From: CAZPQV01 sp964588705 | GTDB taxonomy: Bacteria > Bacteroidota > Bacteroidia > Flavobacteriales > Weeksellaceae | DNA length: 45,361 bases | Assembly: GCA_964588705.1 (NCBI GenBank) | Contig: CAZPQV010000015.1 | Coordinates: 1-45,361 of the forward strand | Direction: 5' to 3' | Shown: positions 1 to 8,323 of the stretch, one piece after another | Layout: each line of letters starts with the position of its first letter | Numbering within the stretch: position 1 is the stretch's first letter | Made by a program: the position numbers and the translations under genes | The notes under the pieces: generated by a model | What the model was told of the DNA's origin: nothing | The model's input: only the letters and a program-made list of their open reading frames with translations | Database searches by the model: none

Positions 1-673
1 CTTCAGTATTAATGCTGCAGGCGAATTCCCAAATTTCGTAAATATCAAATAATGAAATTTTATATGGCTCGTAGAAGGTGTTATCCGATTTCACCCACAC
101 TGCGCTGCCTTCGTGAAACTGAAACCGTTTATATATAATGCCATCATTTACGGTGATGAATACATAGGTTTTATCGGTCTTTAAATCTGAAATATCTTCT
201 ACAAACCTTCCAACGATATAAGTCCCGTCTTTGTAAGGAGGCATCGAATCGCCGCTTGCCGGAAAAGCCCGGTATTTTCCGTTTCTCAAAAAGGGTAGGG
301 AAAGCGTTTGAAGACTTTCGATATACTCCGGATCATTATAGCCGTTAAGATATCCCATGGATGCCTTTGCGGGAATAATCTCAATCTTATTATCACCCTT
401 TGAGTCCACAGCAACCGGTAGCAGGATTCTGTTTTCTGCCACTTTCAGCATATCATCCAACGGATACTTTCTGATATCCACACTCAACAGTAAATCAATA
501 CTGAGATTAAAATATTTTGAAATTCTGATTAAAATCTCAAGTGGCGGTTCCGAAGTTCCGTCCTCGTACTTTACGTATCGGCTTCTGGTTATGAGCAGGT
601 CATCGGCAAGCTTCTGTTGAGAGATGTTTTTACGGTCTCTCAAAACCCTGATGTTATCTGAAAAAACTGACAT
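1..673 (-). CDS. XRE-family HTH / S24 LexA-like regulator, 3' end cut by window edge
   Basis: Reading the minus strand from the ATG at 673 gives 224 open codons that run off the window start, so the C-terminus is missing. The N-terminal 65 residues are an XRE-type helix-turn-helix (NIRVLRDRKNISQQKLADDL, then a recognition helix around TRSRYVKYEDG). The rest is an S24/LexA-type peptidase domain with the nucleophile Ser in ASGDSMPPY and the general-base Lys in GIIYKRF. LexA and CI repressors cleave themselves at an Ala-Gly (UmuD at Cys-Gly). The equivalent site here reads KASMGYLNGY, so the P1 residue is Met. The gene is divergent from a Y-family polymerase/DnaE pair, so it is probably the damage-responsive repressor of that cassette. 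The family call is firm; self-cleavage is inferred. Confidence 0.9.
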   Translation of the reverse strand, partial: MSVFSDNIRVLRDRKNISQQKLADDLLITRSRYVKYEDGTSEPPLEILIRISKYFNLSIDLLLSVDIRKYPLDDMLKVAENRILLPVAVDSKGDNKIEIIPAKASMGYLNGYNDPEYIESLQTLSLPFLRNGKYRAFPASGDSMPPYKDGTYIVGRFVEDISDLKTDKTYVFITVNDGIIYKRFQFHEGSAVWVKSDNTFYEPYKISLFDIYEIWEFACSINTE

Positions 674-691
674 TGTTATGATTTAGAACAA

Positions 692-722
692 CAAAATTAC
701 ACAAAATGTTATAAATCCGCAA
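692..722 (-). promoter_or_regulatory. Promoter of the XRE/S24 regulator
   Basis: The minus strand reads TTG (722-720), exactly 20 nt, then TAATTTTG (699-692), which matches the Bacteroidetes TTG-N19-21-TAnnTTTG promoter. The predicted start is about 13 nt upstream of the ATG at 673. The upstream TTG directly abuts the -7 box of the divergent polymerase gene, so the two promoters probably cannot be occupied at once. Confidence 0.7.
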
Positions 723-730
723 TAGATTTG
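723..730 (+). promoter_or_regulatory. -7 box of the dinB-dnaE cassette
   Basis: TAGATTTG fits the Bacteroidetes TAnnTTTG element and ends only 4 nt before the ATG at 735, so the mRNA would be leaderless or nearly so. No good -33 TTG lies 19-21 nt upstream. The spacer contains AACA (687-690) and TGTT (707-710) in inverted orientation plus two CAAAAT direct repeats, which could be the operator for the divergent regulator. The operator is inference. Confidence 0.5.
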
Positions 731-734
731 TAGC

Positions 735-1886
735 ATGAATCGTGCAATTGTTCATATGGATTTGGACACGTTTTTTGTGTCCTGCGCCAGACTTCAGAAC
801 TCTTCTCTGAATGGGCTTCCTGTCATTATTGGTGGTGGCGACAGAGGGGTGGTTGCTTCCTGTTCTTATGAGGCAAGATATTTTGGTGTCCGTTCTGCAA
901 TGCCGATGAGAATGGCTCTGAGGCTTTGTCCGGATGCTAAAGTGGTCCGCGGTGATATGGAATATTATTCTAAAATGTCCAGAAATGTTACAGAAGTAAT
1001 TCAGGAGAAGGTTCCATTAATGGAGAAAGCCAGCATTGATGAATTTTATATGGACTTATCCGGAATGGATAAATTCTTTGGGTGTTATAAATGGACGGCA
1101 GAGATCGCGGAATCGGTAACCAAAAATACAGGGCTTCCGATCAGCTTTGCTTTATCTACCAATAAGACCGTTTCCAAGATTGGAACCGGTGAAGCAAAAC
1201 CTATCGGTAGGCTGGAAATTCAGGAAAATGATGTAAAACCTTTTTTGAATCCATTATCCGTTAAAACAATACCAATGGTGGGTGATGTAACCTTTCAGTT
1301 GCTTTCAAGAATTGGTATCAGAACCATTCAAACACTTAGTGAAATGCCCGTATTGGTTTTACAGCAGATGATTGGCAAGAATGGGCAGGAGTTGTGGAAG
1401 AAAGCCAATGGCATTGATCATACTCCGGTTGTTCCATATTCTGAAAGAAAATCTATTTCAACAGAGCACACCTTTACCAATGACACGATGAATTTATTTG
1501 AACTGAAGCGATTGATTTCAATAATGGCCTAACCACTGTCATATCAACTCAGAAAAGAAAAATGGCTCACTTCCACGGTAGTCCTCAAAATCAGATATGC
1601 CAACTTCGATACCGAAACCAAGCAGGCAAAAGTTTCTTATACTTCTATTGATCATACTTTATCAAAGGTTGCCTTAGATTTATTCGAAAGACTTTACACC
1701 CGAAGAATGAGACTGCGACTGGTAGGGTTAAAATTTACAGGACTGGTTCACGGAACGTATCAGATGAATCTGTTTGAAGATTCTGAAGAACTCATCAATC
1801 TGTATCAGTCAATGGACAGAATTAAGAACCGTTTTGGTAAAAATGCTGTTGGAAGAGCTTCAGGATTTTATTTAAATGAAGTATAA
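735..1886 (+). pseudogene. dinB: Y-family DNA polymerase (DinB/UmuC type) interrupted by an in-frame TAA
   Basis: The N-terminal part (265 codons) is a Y-family translesion polymerase: MDLDTFF with catalytic D9, and SIDEFYMDLSG with D102/E103. A TAA at 1530-1532 stops it. The same frame then stays open for another 117 codons to TAA 1884-1886 and encodes the little-finger domain (from about LSYQLRKEKWLTS) and a beta-clamp motif QMNLF (about residue 343). Without the stop the protein would be about 383 residues, normal for the family. Because frame is kept, this is a nonsense change (or base error), not a frameshift. The 265-residue product would keep the catalytic residues but lose most DNA contacts and the clamp motif. 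It is followed 2 nt later by the DnaE-like gene, so both are probably on one mRNA. Confidence 0.85.
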
Positions 1887-1888
1887 TT

Positions 1889-4800
1889 ATGTTTCTGAAC
1901 TGTCATACCTACCACAGTTTGCGCTACGGAACCATTTCTATTGAGGAATTGGTTCAGCAGGCTGTAGATCTAAAAGTAAATGCTTTGGCACTCACCGATA
2001 TCAACACGATTACCGGGATTTATGATTTTTATAAACTCTGCAAAATTCATCAGATAAAGCCCTTGGTTGGCGTAGATCTGCGTGTTGAGAATGAACCTTA
2101 CTACATTGCTTTGGCAAAAAACGCAAAAGGAATTGCTGAAATTAACAGACTGCTGACTCAATATAACTGTGATAAAATTCCACTCCCAAAACAGAACCCT
2201 GTTTTTGAAAATGTTTTTGTGATTTATCCAATCTCTAATGTTCCGGAGGAATTAAATGAAAATGAATACATCGGAATACGCCCCGAAGAACTCGGAATAC
2301 TTTTTCAGAAAAAATGGAAAGTATTATTAAATAAAATGGTGGTATTTCAGCCCGTAACTTTCGGGACTAAAAGAGAATACAACCTGCATCGGATTCTGAG
2401 AGCCATAGATCATAATACCTTGCTTTCAAAATTGAGGGATGAAAATATCTGTGCGAAAACCGAGGTGATGAAACCGGCGTCTGAAATTCTGATTAGTTAT
2501 ATAAACTATCCCCAGATTATCGAAAATACAGAGAAGATTATTGAGCGCTGTCATTTTGAATTTGATTTTTCAACACCTAAAAACAAAATGTATTTCACCG
2601 GAAGTAAAGATGAAGACGAAAAGCTTCTTATGGATCTTGCTCTTAAAGGCTTGAAGAAGAGATATTCCGAGGATAATAAAGCGGCCCAAAGCAGGGTAGA
2701 AAAGGAGCTCCAGGTCATATATGAACTGAATTTCAGTGGATATTTTCTCATCACTTGGGACATCATCAGATACAGCAACAGCATGGGGTTTATGCACGTG
2801 GGAAGAGGCTCCGGAGCCAATTCTATTGTGGCTTACTGTTTAGGAATTACAGATATCTGTCCACTGGAACTGAATCTTTATTTTGAACGGTTTCTTAATG
2901 AAAACCGAAAGAGCCCGCCTGATTTTGATATTGACTGGAGCTGGCAGGACCGGGATACCATTCTGGAATACATTTTTGAGCGATACGGCAAAGAACATGT
3001 CGCTTTCTGCGGAACCAATGTTGAGTTTAAATACAGGTCGATTTTCAGGGAGGTGGGAAAAGCATTTGGATTGCCAAAAGATGAGCTGGATGTGCTTGCC
3101 AAGAATCCAATGGCAGTGCACGACAATAATCCTGTCGTAAAAATGGTTCAGAAGTATGGCATGCTTCTGGAAAAATTCCCCAATCAAAGATCAATGCACA
3201 GTTGTGGCATCCTGATTTCTGAAGAACCCATTACCAACTATACCGCTCTTGAAATGCCACCAAAAGGATTCCCGATTATCCAGTTCGATATGCATGTGGC
3301 TGAAGATATCGGCTTTGAAAAATTTGATATTTTATCCCAACGCGGACTCGGAACGATTAACGACACGGTTCATCTGGTGGAAAAGAATCGAGGGGAGTTA
3401 TGCAATATTAAGGACACAAGTATATCATTAAATGAAAAATCCTGTAATGAATATTTAAGCATTGGTAAAACCATTGGATGTTTTTATATAGAAAGTCCGG
3501 CGATGAGAGGACTTTTAAGAAGACTTAAATGCGATAATTACCACACTTTGGTGGCGGCTTCATCCATCATCAGACCCGGAGTTGCGCAAAGTGGAATGAT
3601 GAGGGAATACATCTTCAGGCACAATAATCCTGATAAATTCGAATATTTTCATAAAGTCTTTGAAGAACAGTTGGGCGACACTTACGGCATTATGGTCTAT
3701 CAGGAAGATGTCATCAAAATAGCTTTGCATTTTGGCGGCTTAACCGCTGCGGATGGAGACATTTTAAGAAGAGCGATGAGCGGAAAAGGAAGAAGCTTGG
3801 CTGCCCTACAGAAAGTCAAAGACCATTTCTTTGAATCCTGCGCTGAGCAGGGACATTCTGAGGCGCTTTCTAAGGAAGTTTACCGACAGATTGAATCATT
3901 TGCCGGATACAGTTTTTGCAAGGCTCATTCCGCTTCCTATGCGGTGGAAAGTTATCAGAGTTTGTATCTGAAAGTCCATTATCCGATTGAGTTTATGGTC
4001 TGCGCCATCAACAATATGGGAGGATTTTACAGAACTGAAGTTTACGTTCACGAATGCAGAATGGCGGGTGGAAAAATCCATAATCCCTGTGTAAACAAAA
4101 GTCTGTATGAAACCACAGTTTATGGGGATGATGTCTATCTGGGATTAATGCATCTCCAAAAGCTTGAAAGCAGAGTTGCACAGTTCGTTGTAGAGGAAAG
4201 AGAAAGAAATGGAAGTTATCAATCACTGGAAGATTTTATCAGAAGAGTTCCCATAGGAATAGAAACCATTCAAATCCTCATCTTTATTGGTGCCTTTCGA
4301 TTTACTGGAAAACCTAAAAATGAGCTTTTAATTGAAGCCCGATTATTGCTGATAAATTTCAAACCCGAATACCGAGGATTAAGTTTGATTGAAGAACCTG
4401 TTCAGGAATATCAATTGCCACAACTGAAAAGAAATGAGTTTGAAGATGCTTTTGATGAAATTGAACTTTTAGATTTTCCCGTTTCGTGCAGTCCATTTGA
4501 TTTGCTGCAAACCAAATACCGGGGAAGTGTGATGGCAAAAGACCTTATCAAATATCATAAACGGGAAGTGAAGATGCTGGCATATCTCATTTCCAGAAAG
4601 CACGTCCCCACCAAAAAAGGAACGATGTATTTTGGTACCTGGATTGATGTGGAAGGAGAATATTTCGATACCGCACACTTTCCGGATAACCTGAAGAGAT
4701 ATCCATTTCAGGGAGGCGGAGTGTATTTACTATTGGGTGTGGTGGAAGTGGATTTCCATTTTCCAACCATTACGATTACCAAAATGGCTAAGATGCCTTT

Positions 4801-4942
4801 TATCCCTGACCCAAGATATGCTTATGATAAAGAGAAAGCGGAAGAAACACAAAGAAACATCAGGGAAGATGTAAGCATGACCTGGAGGAAGCCTTATCCA
4901 CAGGAGCATGAAATTGGGTTGCCGAGAATGAAAATGAAATAG
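1889..4942 (+). CDS. DnaE-like C-family DNA polymerase alpha subunit (error-prone cassette type)
   Basis: 1017 residues, shorter than a replicative DnaE (about 1160). An N-terminal PHP domain starts at FLNCHTYHSLRYG. Its second motif reads ALTDIN where PHP domains usually have a DH, so the metal site may be incomplete. The polymerase core has GRGSGANSIVAYCLGITD and the catalytic PDFDIDW, with D347/D349 matching the E. coli D401/D403 pair. A helix-hairpin-helix segment follows (about 770-800, YQSLEDFIRRVPIGIETI) and then an OB-like region (about 890-970). The long C-terminal tau-binding part of replicative DnaE is not evident. The gene sits 2 nt behind a Y-family polymerase and opposite a LexA-like repressor, like the ImuB/DnaE2 mutagenesis cassettes. 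It is therefore probably a translesion polymerase, not the replicase. Confidence 0.9.
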   Translation: MFLNCHTYHSLRYGTISIEELVQQAVDLKVNALALTDINTITGIYDFYKLCKIHQIKPLVGVDLRVENEPYYIALAKNAKGIAEINRLLTQYNCDKIPLPKQNPVFENVFVIYPISNVPEELNENEYIGIRPEELGILFQKKWKVLLNKMVVFQPVTFGTKREYNLHRILRAIDHNTLLSKLRDENICAKTEVMKPASEILISYINYPQIIENTEKIIERCHFEFDFSTPKNKMYFTGSKDEDEKLLMDLALKGLKKRYSEDNKAAQSRVEKELQVIYELNFSGYFLITWDIIRYSNSMGFMHVGRGSGANSIVAYCLGITDICPLELNLYFERFLNENRKSPPDFDIDWSWQDRDTILEYIFERYGKEHVAFCGTNVEFKYRSIFREVGKAFGLPKDELDVLAKNPMAVHDNNPVVKMVQKYGMLLEKFPNQRSMHSCGILISEEPITNYTALEMPPKGFPIIQFDMHVAEDIGFEKFDILSQRGLGTINDTVHLVEKNRGELCNIKDTSISLNEKSCNEYLSIGKTIGCFYIESPAMRGLLRRLKCDNYHTLVAASSIIRPGVAQSGMMREYIFRHNNPDKFEYFHKVFEEQLGDTYGIMVYQEDVIKIALHFGGLTAADGDILRRAMSGKGRSLAALQKVKDHFFESCAEQGHSEALSKEVYRQIESFAGYSFCKAHSASYAVESYQSLYLKVHYPIEFMVCAINNMGGFYRTEVYVHECRMAGGKIHNPCVNKSLYETTVYGDDVYLGLMHLQKLESRVAQFVVEERERNGSYQSLEDFIRRVPIGIETIQILIFIGAFRFTGKPKNELLIEARLLLINFKPEYRGLSLIEEPVQEYQLPQLKRNEFEDAFDEIELLDFPVSCSPFDLLQTKYRGSVMAKDLIKYHKREVKMLAYLISRKHVPTKKGTMYFGTWIDVEGEYFDTAHFPDNLKRYPFQGGGVYLLLGVVEVDFHFPTITITKMAKMPFIPDPRYAYDKEKAEETQRNIREDVSMTWRKPYPQEHEIGLPRMKMK

Positions 4943-5065
4943 GAATCTCAATAAAGAAACAAAATTTGAAGAACATAGATTAGCCGAAGTTATGAAATAT
5001 ATTCCGGAATCGATTATCAATATGAAGAAGAATTAATTAACCAGTTGTGCATTTAGGATTTTTTG

Positions 5066-5216
5066 AAACGCAAAGATTTTTAATGATTCATTTAATCTTT
5101 TAGCTAGCAAAGATGACGAATAAATTCGTCGTGAAGAATTCGCTTTGTCAAATTCGCTAGCGAGTTATTCCTTTGCTCTCTAAAAATTTTAGATTCAATT
5201 AGGAAACTTTGCGTTT
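5066..5216. repeat. Dispersed palindromic repeat, copy 1, in the 4943-5393 gap
   Basis: The 451-bp gap after dnaE holds a nested inverted-repeat element. Its perfect 10-bp outer arms are AAACGCAAAG (5066-5075) and CTTTGCGTTT (5207-5216). Inner GCAAAG (5107-5112) pairs with CTTTGC (5171-5176), and a small hairpin GACGAA-TAAA-TTCGTC lies at 5115-5130. A related element with the same ordered motifs is at 16954-17100. No transposase or open frame is inside. The first 90 bp of the gap contain a 30-codon open run without a start codon (about 4944-5036), possibly a gene remnant. Confidence 0.65.
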
Positions 5217-5369
5217 TAAAAATATAAAACATTTGTTACTAGCTATTTACATTAAATTTGTTTATTGAAGCCTAAACGCTCAACAGGTTTAATTATTAAG
5301 TTTTAATTGAGCTGAAACGCAGTCACATTATCAAAAAAAATCTTCAAGAATTCTTACTTCCAAAAACAG

Positions 5370-5377
5370 TATCTTTG
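5370..5377 (+). promoter_or_regulatory. -7 box of the rluB-like gene
   Basis: TATCTTTG followed by CAAAAA lies 17 nt before the ATG at 5394, a strong match to the Bacteroidetes TAnnTTTG element. The -33 region is weak. Confidence 0.65.
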
Positions 5378-5393
5378 CAAAAATTTTAAATCA

Positions 5394-6440
5394 ATGAGCC
5401 GAGACAGAAACAATCCTGAGAGACCGAAAAGACCAAGAATTTCTAAACCTTCAATCGAAGGTGGAAGAACTCGTGCTCCAAAATCTGATAATCCACGTGA
5501 ACCGAGAGAACCAAGAGAACCTAAACTGTTTACAAAAGGTGAAACAAAATCTTTTGGAAAATCGGCTCCTAAAAGAGGAGGAAGGTCGTTCGACAGTCGT
5601 GATAAATACGAAAAAGGTGATTTGAAATATGGTAAAAAACCTTTCAAAAAATTTGGTGATAAAGATGAGGACAGAAATAAAAATTTTGTTCAGCAGCGCC
5701 GACTGAAGAAGATTGAGAAAGACATTCACAAAGACACCATCCGTCTTAATAAATACATTGCCAATTCCGGAATTTGCAGTAGGAGAGAGGCAGACGAACT
5801 GATTCAGCAGGGATTGGTTGAAGTAAACGGAAAAGTGGTGATGGAAATGGGATATCAGGTTCAGAAAACAGATAGAGTCGTGTTTGACGGACAAAGCATC
5901 ACGCCTGAAAAACCTGTTTATGTTCTTTTAAACAAACCAAAAGGATATATCTCAACAACAAAAGACGAAAAAGCACGCAAAACGGTTATGGACTTGGTGG
6001 CAAACGCATCACCTTACAGACTGTTTCCTGTTGGAAGGCTCGACCGTCCTACAACCGGAGTTATTCTTTTAACCAACGATGGTCATTTAACGAAAAAACT
6101 GACACATCCATCTTTTAATGTTAAGAAAATTTACCACGTAACGTTGGATAGAAAGCTTTCTGCAGAAGATTTAAGAACGATTGCAGACGGAATTCGTCTT
6201 GAAGAAGGCGTTGCCGAAATCGACAGTATTTCTTTCATCGAAGGAAAACCAAGAAATGAAGTTGGTGTAGAAATTCACATCGGTTGGAACCGTGTCATCC
6301 GAAGAATTTTCCAAAAACTTGGTTATGAAGTTGAAGGTCTCGACAGAGTGATGTTTGCCGGACTTACCAAGAAAAACATCAAGCGAGGACACTGGAGAAT
6401 CCTTACAGAATTAGAAGTAAATAATCTTAAAATGCTTTAA
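5394..6440 (+). CDS. rluB: RsuA/RluB/E/F-family rRNA pseudouridine synthase with long basic N-terminal tail
   Basis: 348 residues. About the first 115 are low-complexity, Arg/Lys/Pro-rich and probably disordered (including PREPREPREP near 34-43). An S4 RNA-binding domain follows (about 117-165, IRLNKYIANSGICSRREADE), then the catalytic domain with GRLDRPTTGVILLTNDG. D217 in GRLD is the expected nucleophile. The family isomerises specific uridines in rRNA, most likely 23S here, but the exact target cannot be read from sequence. The basic tail is common in Bacteroidetes homologues and probably helps bind the ribosome precursor. The gene has its own promoter and ends in a terminator shared with the convergent pncA. 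Confidence 0.85.
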   Translation: MSRDRNNPERPKRPRISKPSIEGGRTRAPKSDNPREPREPREPKLFTKGETKSFGKSAPKRGGRSFDSRDKYEKGDLKYGKKPFKKFGDKDEDRNKNFVQQRRLKKIEKDIHKDTIRLNKYIANSGICSRREADELIQQGLVEVNGKVVMEMGYQVQKTDRVVFDGQSITPEKPVYVLLNKPKGYISTTKDEKARKTVMDLVANASPYRLFPVGRLDRPTTGVILLTNDGHLTKKLTHPSFNVKKIYHVTLDRKLSAEDLRTIADGIRLEEGVAEIDSISFIEGKPRNEVGVEIHIGWNRVIRRIFQKLGYEVEGLDRVMFAGLTKKNIKRGHWRILTELEVNNLKML

Positions 6441-6474
6441 CAAGATTGCAGTCCTAAAATTAATTAATATAAAA

Positions 6475-6506
6475 AAAGTCCGTTTAACTAAAATTAAACG
6501 GACTTT
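6475..6506. terminator. Bidirectional terminator between rluB and pncA
   Basis: A perfect 13-bp stem (AAAGTCCGTTTAA, 6475-6487, with its complement at 6494-6506) has a 6-nt CTAAAA loop and A/T runs on both sides. It sits between convergent genes and can serve both. Confidence 0.85.
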
Positions 6507-6519
6507 CTATTTATAAAAT

Positions 6520-6547
6520 ACTGATCACTCATTACTCATCACTCATC
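6520..6547. repeat. Four 7-bp tandem repeats at the pncA 3' end
   Basis: ACTGATC, ACTCATT, ACTCATC and ACTCATC follow each other without spacers just outside the pncA stop codon. They are imperfect copies of ACTCATC. No function is evident. Confidence 0.6.
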
Positions 6548-6549
6548 GC

Positions 6550-7155
6550 TTATCCCAGTATGGTTACACTGTTCTCCAGCATCTGATAAAGTGCATCACG
6601 GCCATTCTCAGGTTTTACGTTTACCGCTCTCGTTCCGTTGAAATGAACACAGGTTATATATCCAAGATTTGCGGCGTCCAAAGCTGTGAATTTTACGCAA
6701 TAATCTAAGGCAAGTCCAACGATTTCCACCAATTGAATATCGTGATATTTTAGGAAATCATCCAATCCGGTTTTCATAAAATGGTTATTATCCTGAAATC
6801 CGCTGTAACTGTCGAACTCGGCATTTTTTCCTTTCTGCACAATATGCGTTGCTTTCGAAACATTCAGATCTTTGTGGAATTCTGCCCCGAAAGTTCCCTG
6901 CACACAGTGGTCGGGCCACATAAACTGAGGAATTCCGTTTAGATTAATGGTTTCACCAACTTTTTTTCCGTTGTTGGATGCGAAACTTTTATGATCCGCC
7001 GGATGCCAGTCCTGTGTAAGAATAATTTGGTCATACGGATTTTCTTCCATCAACAGATTGATATAAGGGATGATTTCGTTGGCTCCCGGAACTGCCAGTG
7101 TTCCGCCATCACAAAAATCATTTTGTACATCTACAACGATAAGGGCTTTTTTCAT
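6550..7155 (-). CDS. pncA: Nicotinamidase / pyrazinamidase
   Basis: 201 residues, isochorismatase-like fold. It hydrolyses nicotinamide to nicotinate and ammonia in NAD salvage. The catalytic triad is visible: D9 in VVDVQNDF, K108 in IVQKGK and C153 in LDYCVKFTALDAANLGY. Metal ligands are D49 and H51 in QDWHPADH and H83 in WPDHCVQG. Length is typical. It is a single gene on the minus strand, convergent with rluB. I did not find a clear promoter in the 170 bp before its ATG. Confidence 0.95.
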   Translation of the reverse strand: MKKALIVVDVQNDFCDGGTLAVPGANEIIPYINLLMEENPYDQIILTQDWHPADHKSFASNNGKKVGETINLNGIPQFMWPDHCVQGTFGAEFHKDLNVSKATHIVQKGKNAEFDSYSGFQDNNHFMKTGLDDFLKYHDIQLVEIVGLALDYCVKFTALDAANLGYITCVHFNGTRAVNVKPENGRDALYQMLENSVTILG

Positions 7156-7273
7156 TTGAAATAGGTTTAAAAAGACAGTTGTCTTTTGAGGTTTGTAAAT
7201 TTACGAATCAAAAATCAAAACATCAGCCAAAATCATCATTCTGACAAATAGTCCAATTTATTGGAATAAAACC

Positions 7274-7308
7274 ATTGTATTTTTACTTGAATAAAAGTCG
7301 TAAATTTG
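7274..7308 (+). promoter_or_regulatory. Promoter of the ytxJ-crp pair
   Basis: ATTG (7274-7277), 23 nt, then TAAATTTG (7301-7308). The -7 box is perfect; the spacer is slightly long. It lies 20 nt before the ATG at 7329. Confidence 0.55.
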
Positions 7309-7328
7309 AGAGACTTTAAAAATAAAAA

Positions 7329-7703
7329 ATGAGCATATTAAATAAATTATTTGGCGCAAGCTCGGATGAAAAGGAGCTTCCAACATTTTGGAAAAGGCTG
7401 AACGATGAAAATGATCTTGAAGAAGCTATTGAAAAATCCAAGGAAAATAAAGTGGTAATTTTCAAACATTCAACCAGATGTATCATCAGTAAAACGGTTT
7501 TGAAGAATTTCGAAAATGAAGTAAAGAATTCAGATAAAAAAGTAGATCTTTATTTTCTAGATTTACTGGCAAACCGAGGTCTTTCAAACAAAATTGCTGA
7601 GAGATTCGATGTCACACATCAAAGCCCGCAAATTCTGATTCTCGAGAACGGAGTTTCTGTGAAAGATGCTTCACATCAGGCCATTTCATTGGATTTAGTT
7701 TAA
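7329..7703 (+). CDS. ytxJ: YtxJ-family monothiol redox protein (bacillithiol-linked, bacilliredoxin type)
   Basis: 124 residues with a thioredoxin-like fold. The diagnostic motif is FKHSTRCIISKTVLKNF: in YtxJ the segment reads KHSTRCxIS, with a single active-site Cys (C51) instead of a CxxC pair. YtxJ proteins are proposed to remove bacillithiol from protein thiols, which suggests the organism makes bacillithiol. No bacillithiol synthesis gene is in this window. It is followed 18 nt later by a Crp/Fnr-type regulator and probably shares its mRNA. The family call is good; the biochemical role is inferred from the family. Confidence 0.8.
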   Translation: MSILNKLFGASSDEKELPTFWKRLNDENDLEEAIEKSKENKVVIFKHSTRCIISKTVLKNFENEVKNSDKKVDLYFLDLLANRGLSNKIAERFDVTHQSPQILILENGVSVKDASHQAISLDLV

Positions 7704-7721
7704 TCGATTTGAAATTAAACA

Positions 7722-8297
7722 ATGGAAAATATTGAACATTATCTTTCCGATATTCTCGACATTCCAAAAGACGCGGTTTCGATGTGCGGTTCTTATTATA
7801 CCGTAAAACATATCAAAAAAGGGGAGTATCTGCTGCAAGCCGGAGAAGTTTGCCAACACACTTATTTTGTGGAGAAAGGGCTTCTGAGAATGTATTCTAT
7901 CGACAAAAACGGTAAAGAACATATCATCCAGTTTGCGCCGGAAAACTGGCTGGCGAGTGACAGAAGTTCACTTTATTTCAACGAAAAATCCAATTATTAT
8001 ATTGATGCAGTTGAGGATTCTGATGTTCTATTTTTAAGTCCGGATTTCTTTGCAAATCTTAAAATGCAGTTTCCGGGAACAATTGCCAATAACGATTTGC
8101 TGCTGCAGAAACATATTCGCGGGCTACAGAACAGAATCAATTCTTTGCTCTCCGATACAGCGCAGGAGCGTTATCTTACTTTCCTCAAAATGTATCCCAA
8201 CATCATGCAGCGTGTTCCGCAATGGATGGTTGCTTCGTATCTTGGAATCACGCCGGAAAGTTTAAGCCGCGTTCGAAAAGAGCTGGTAAAAAAATAA
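7722..8297 (+). CDS. Crp/Fnr-family transcriptional regulator
   Basis: 191 residues. The N-terminal half is a cyclic-nucleotide-binding type beta-roll (KKGEYLLQAGEVCQHTYFVEKGLLRMYSIDKNGKE). A linker helix (FFANLKMQFPG to RGLQNRINSLL) and a short winged-helix DNA-binding end follow (WMVASYLGITPESLSRVRKEL). The strict cAMP-contact motif is not obvious, so the ligand is unknown. This short architecture is common in Bacteroidetes. It lies 18 nt behind the YtxJ-like gene, which makes a redox or stress role plausible but unproven. A strong terminator overlaps its stop codon. Confidence 0.88.
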   Translation: MENIEHYLSDILDIPKDAVSMCGSYYTVKHIKKGEYLLQAGEVCQHTYFVEKGLLRMYSIDKNGKEHIIQFAPENWLASDRSSLYFNEKSNYYIDAVEDSDVLFLSPDFFANLKMQFPGTIANNDLLLQKHIRGLQNRINSLLSDTAQERYLTFLKMYPNIMQRVPQWMVASYLGITPESLSRVRKELVKK

Positions 8298-8319
8298 GGA
8301 ACTCAAACCGAGTTCCTTT
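8296..8319 (+). terminator. Terminator of the Crp/Fnr gene
   Basis: A 9-bp stem (AAGGAACTC 8296-8304 with GAGTTCCTT 8310-8318), AAACC loop and T run. It begins inside the TAA stop. Confidence 0.85.
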
Positions 8320-8323
8320 TTCT

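Noticed and set aside
1530..1886. Frameshift in the Y-family polymerase
   Set aside because: Codons after the TAA continue in the same frame with proper family sequence, so it is an in-frame stop, not a frameshift.
1..4942. Prophage fragment because of the XRE/S24 repressor
   Set aside because: No integrase, structural or lysis genes; the neighbours are polymerases of an SOS-like cassette.
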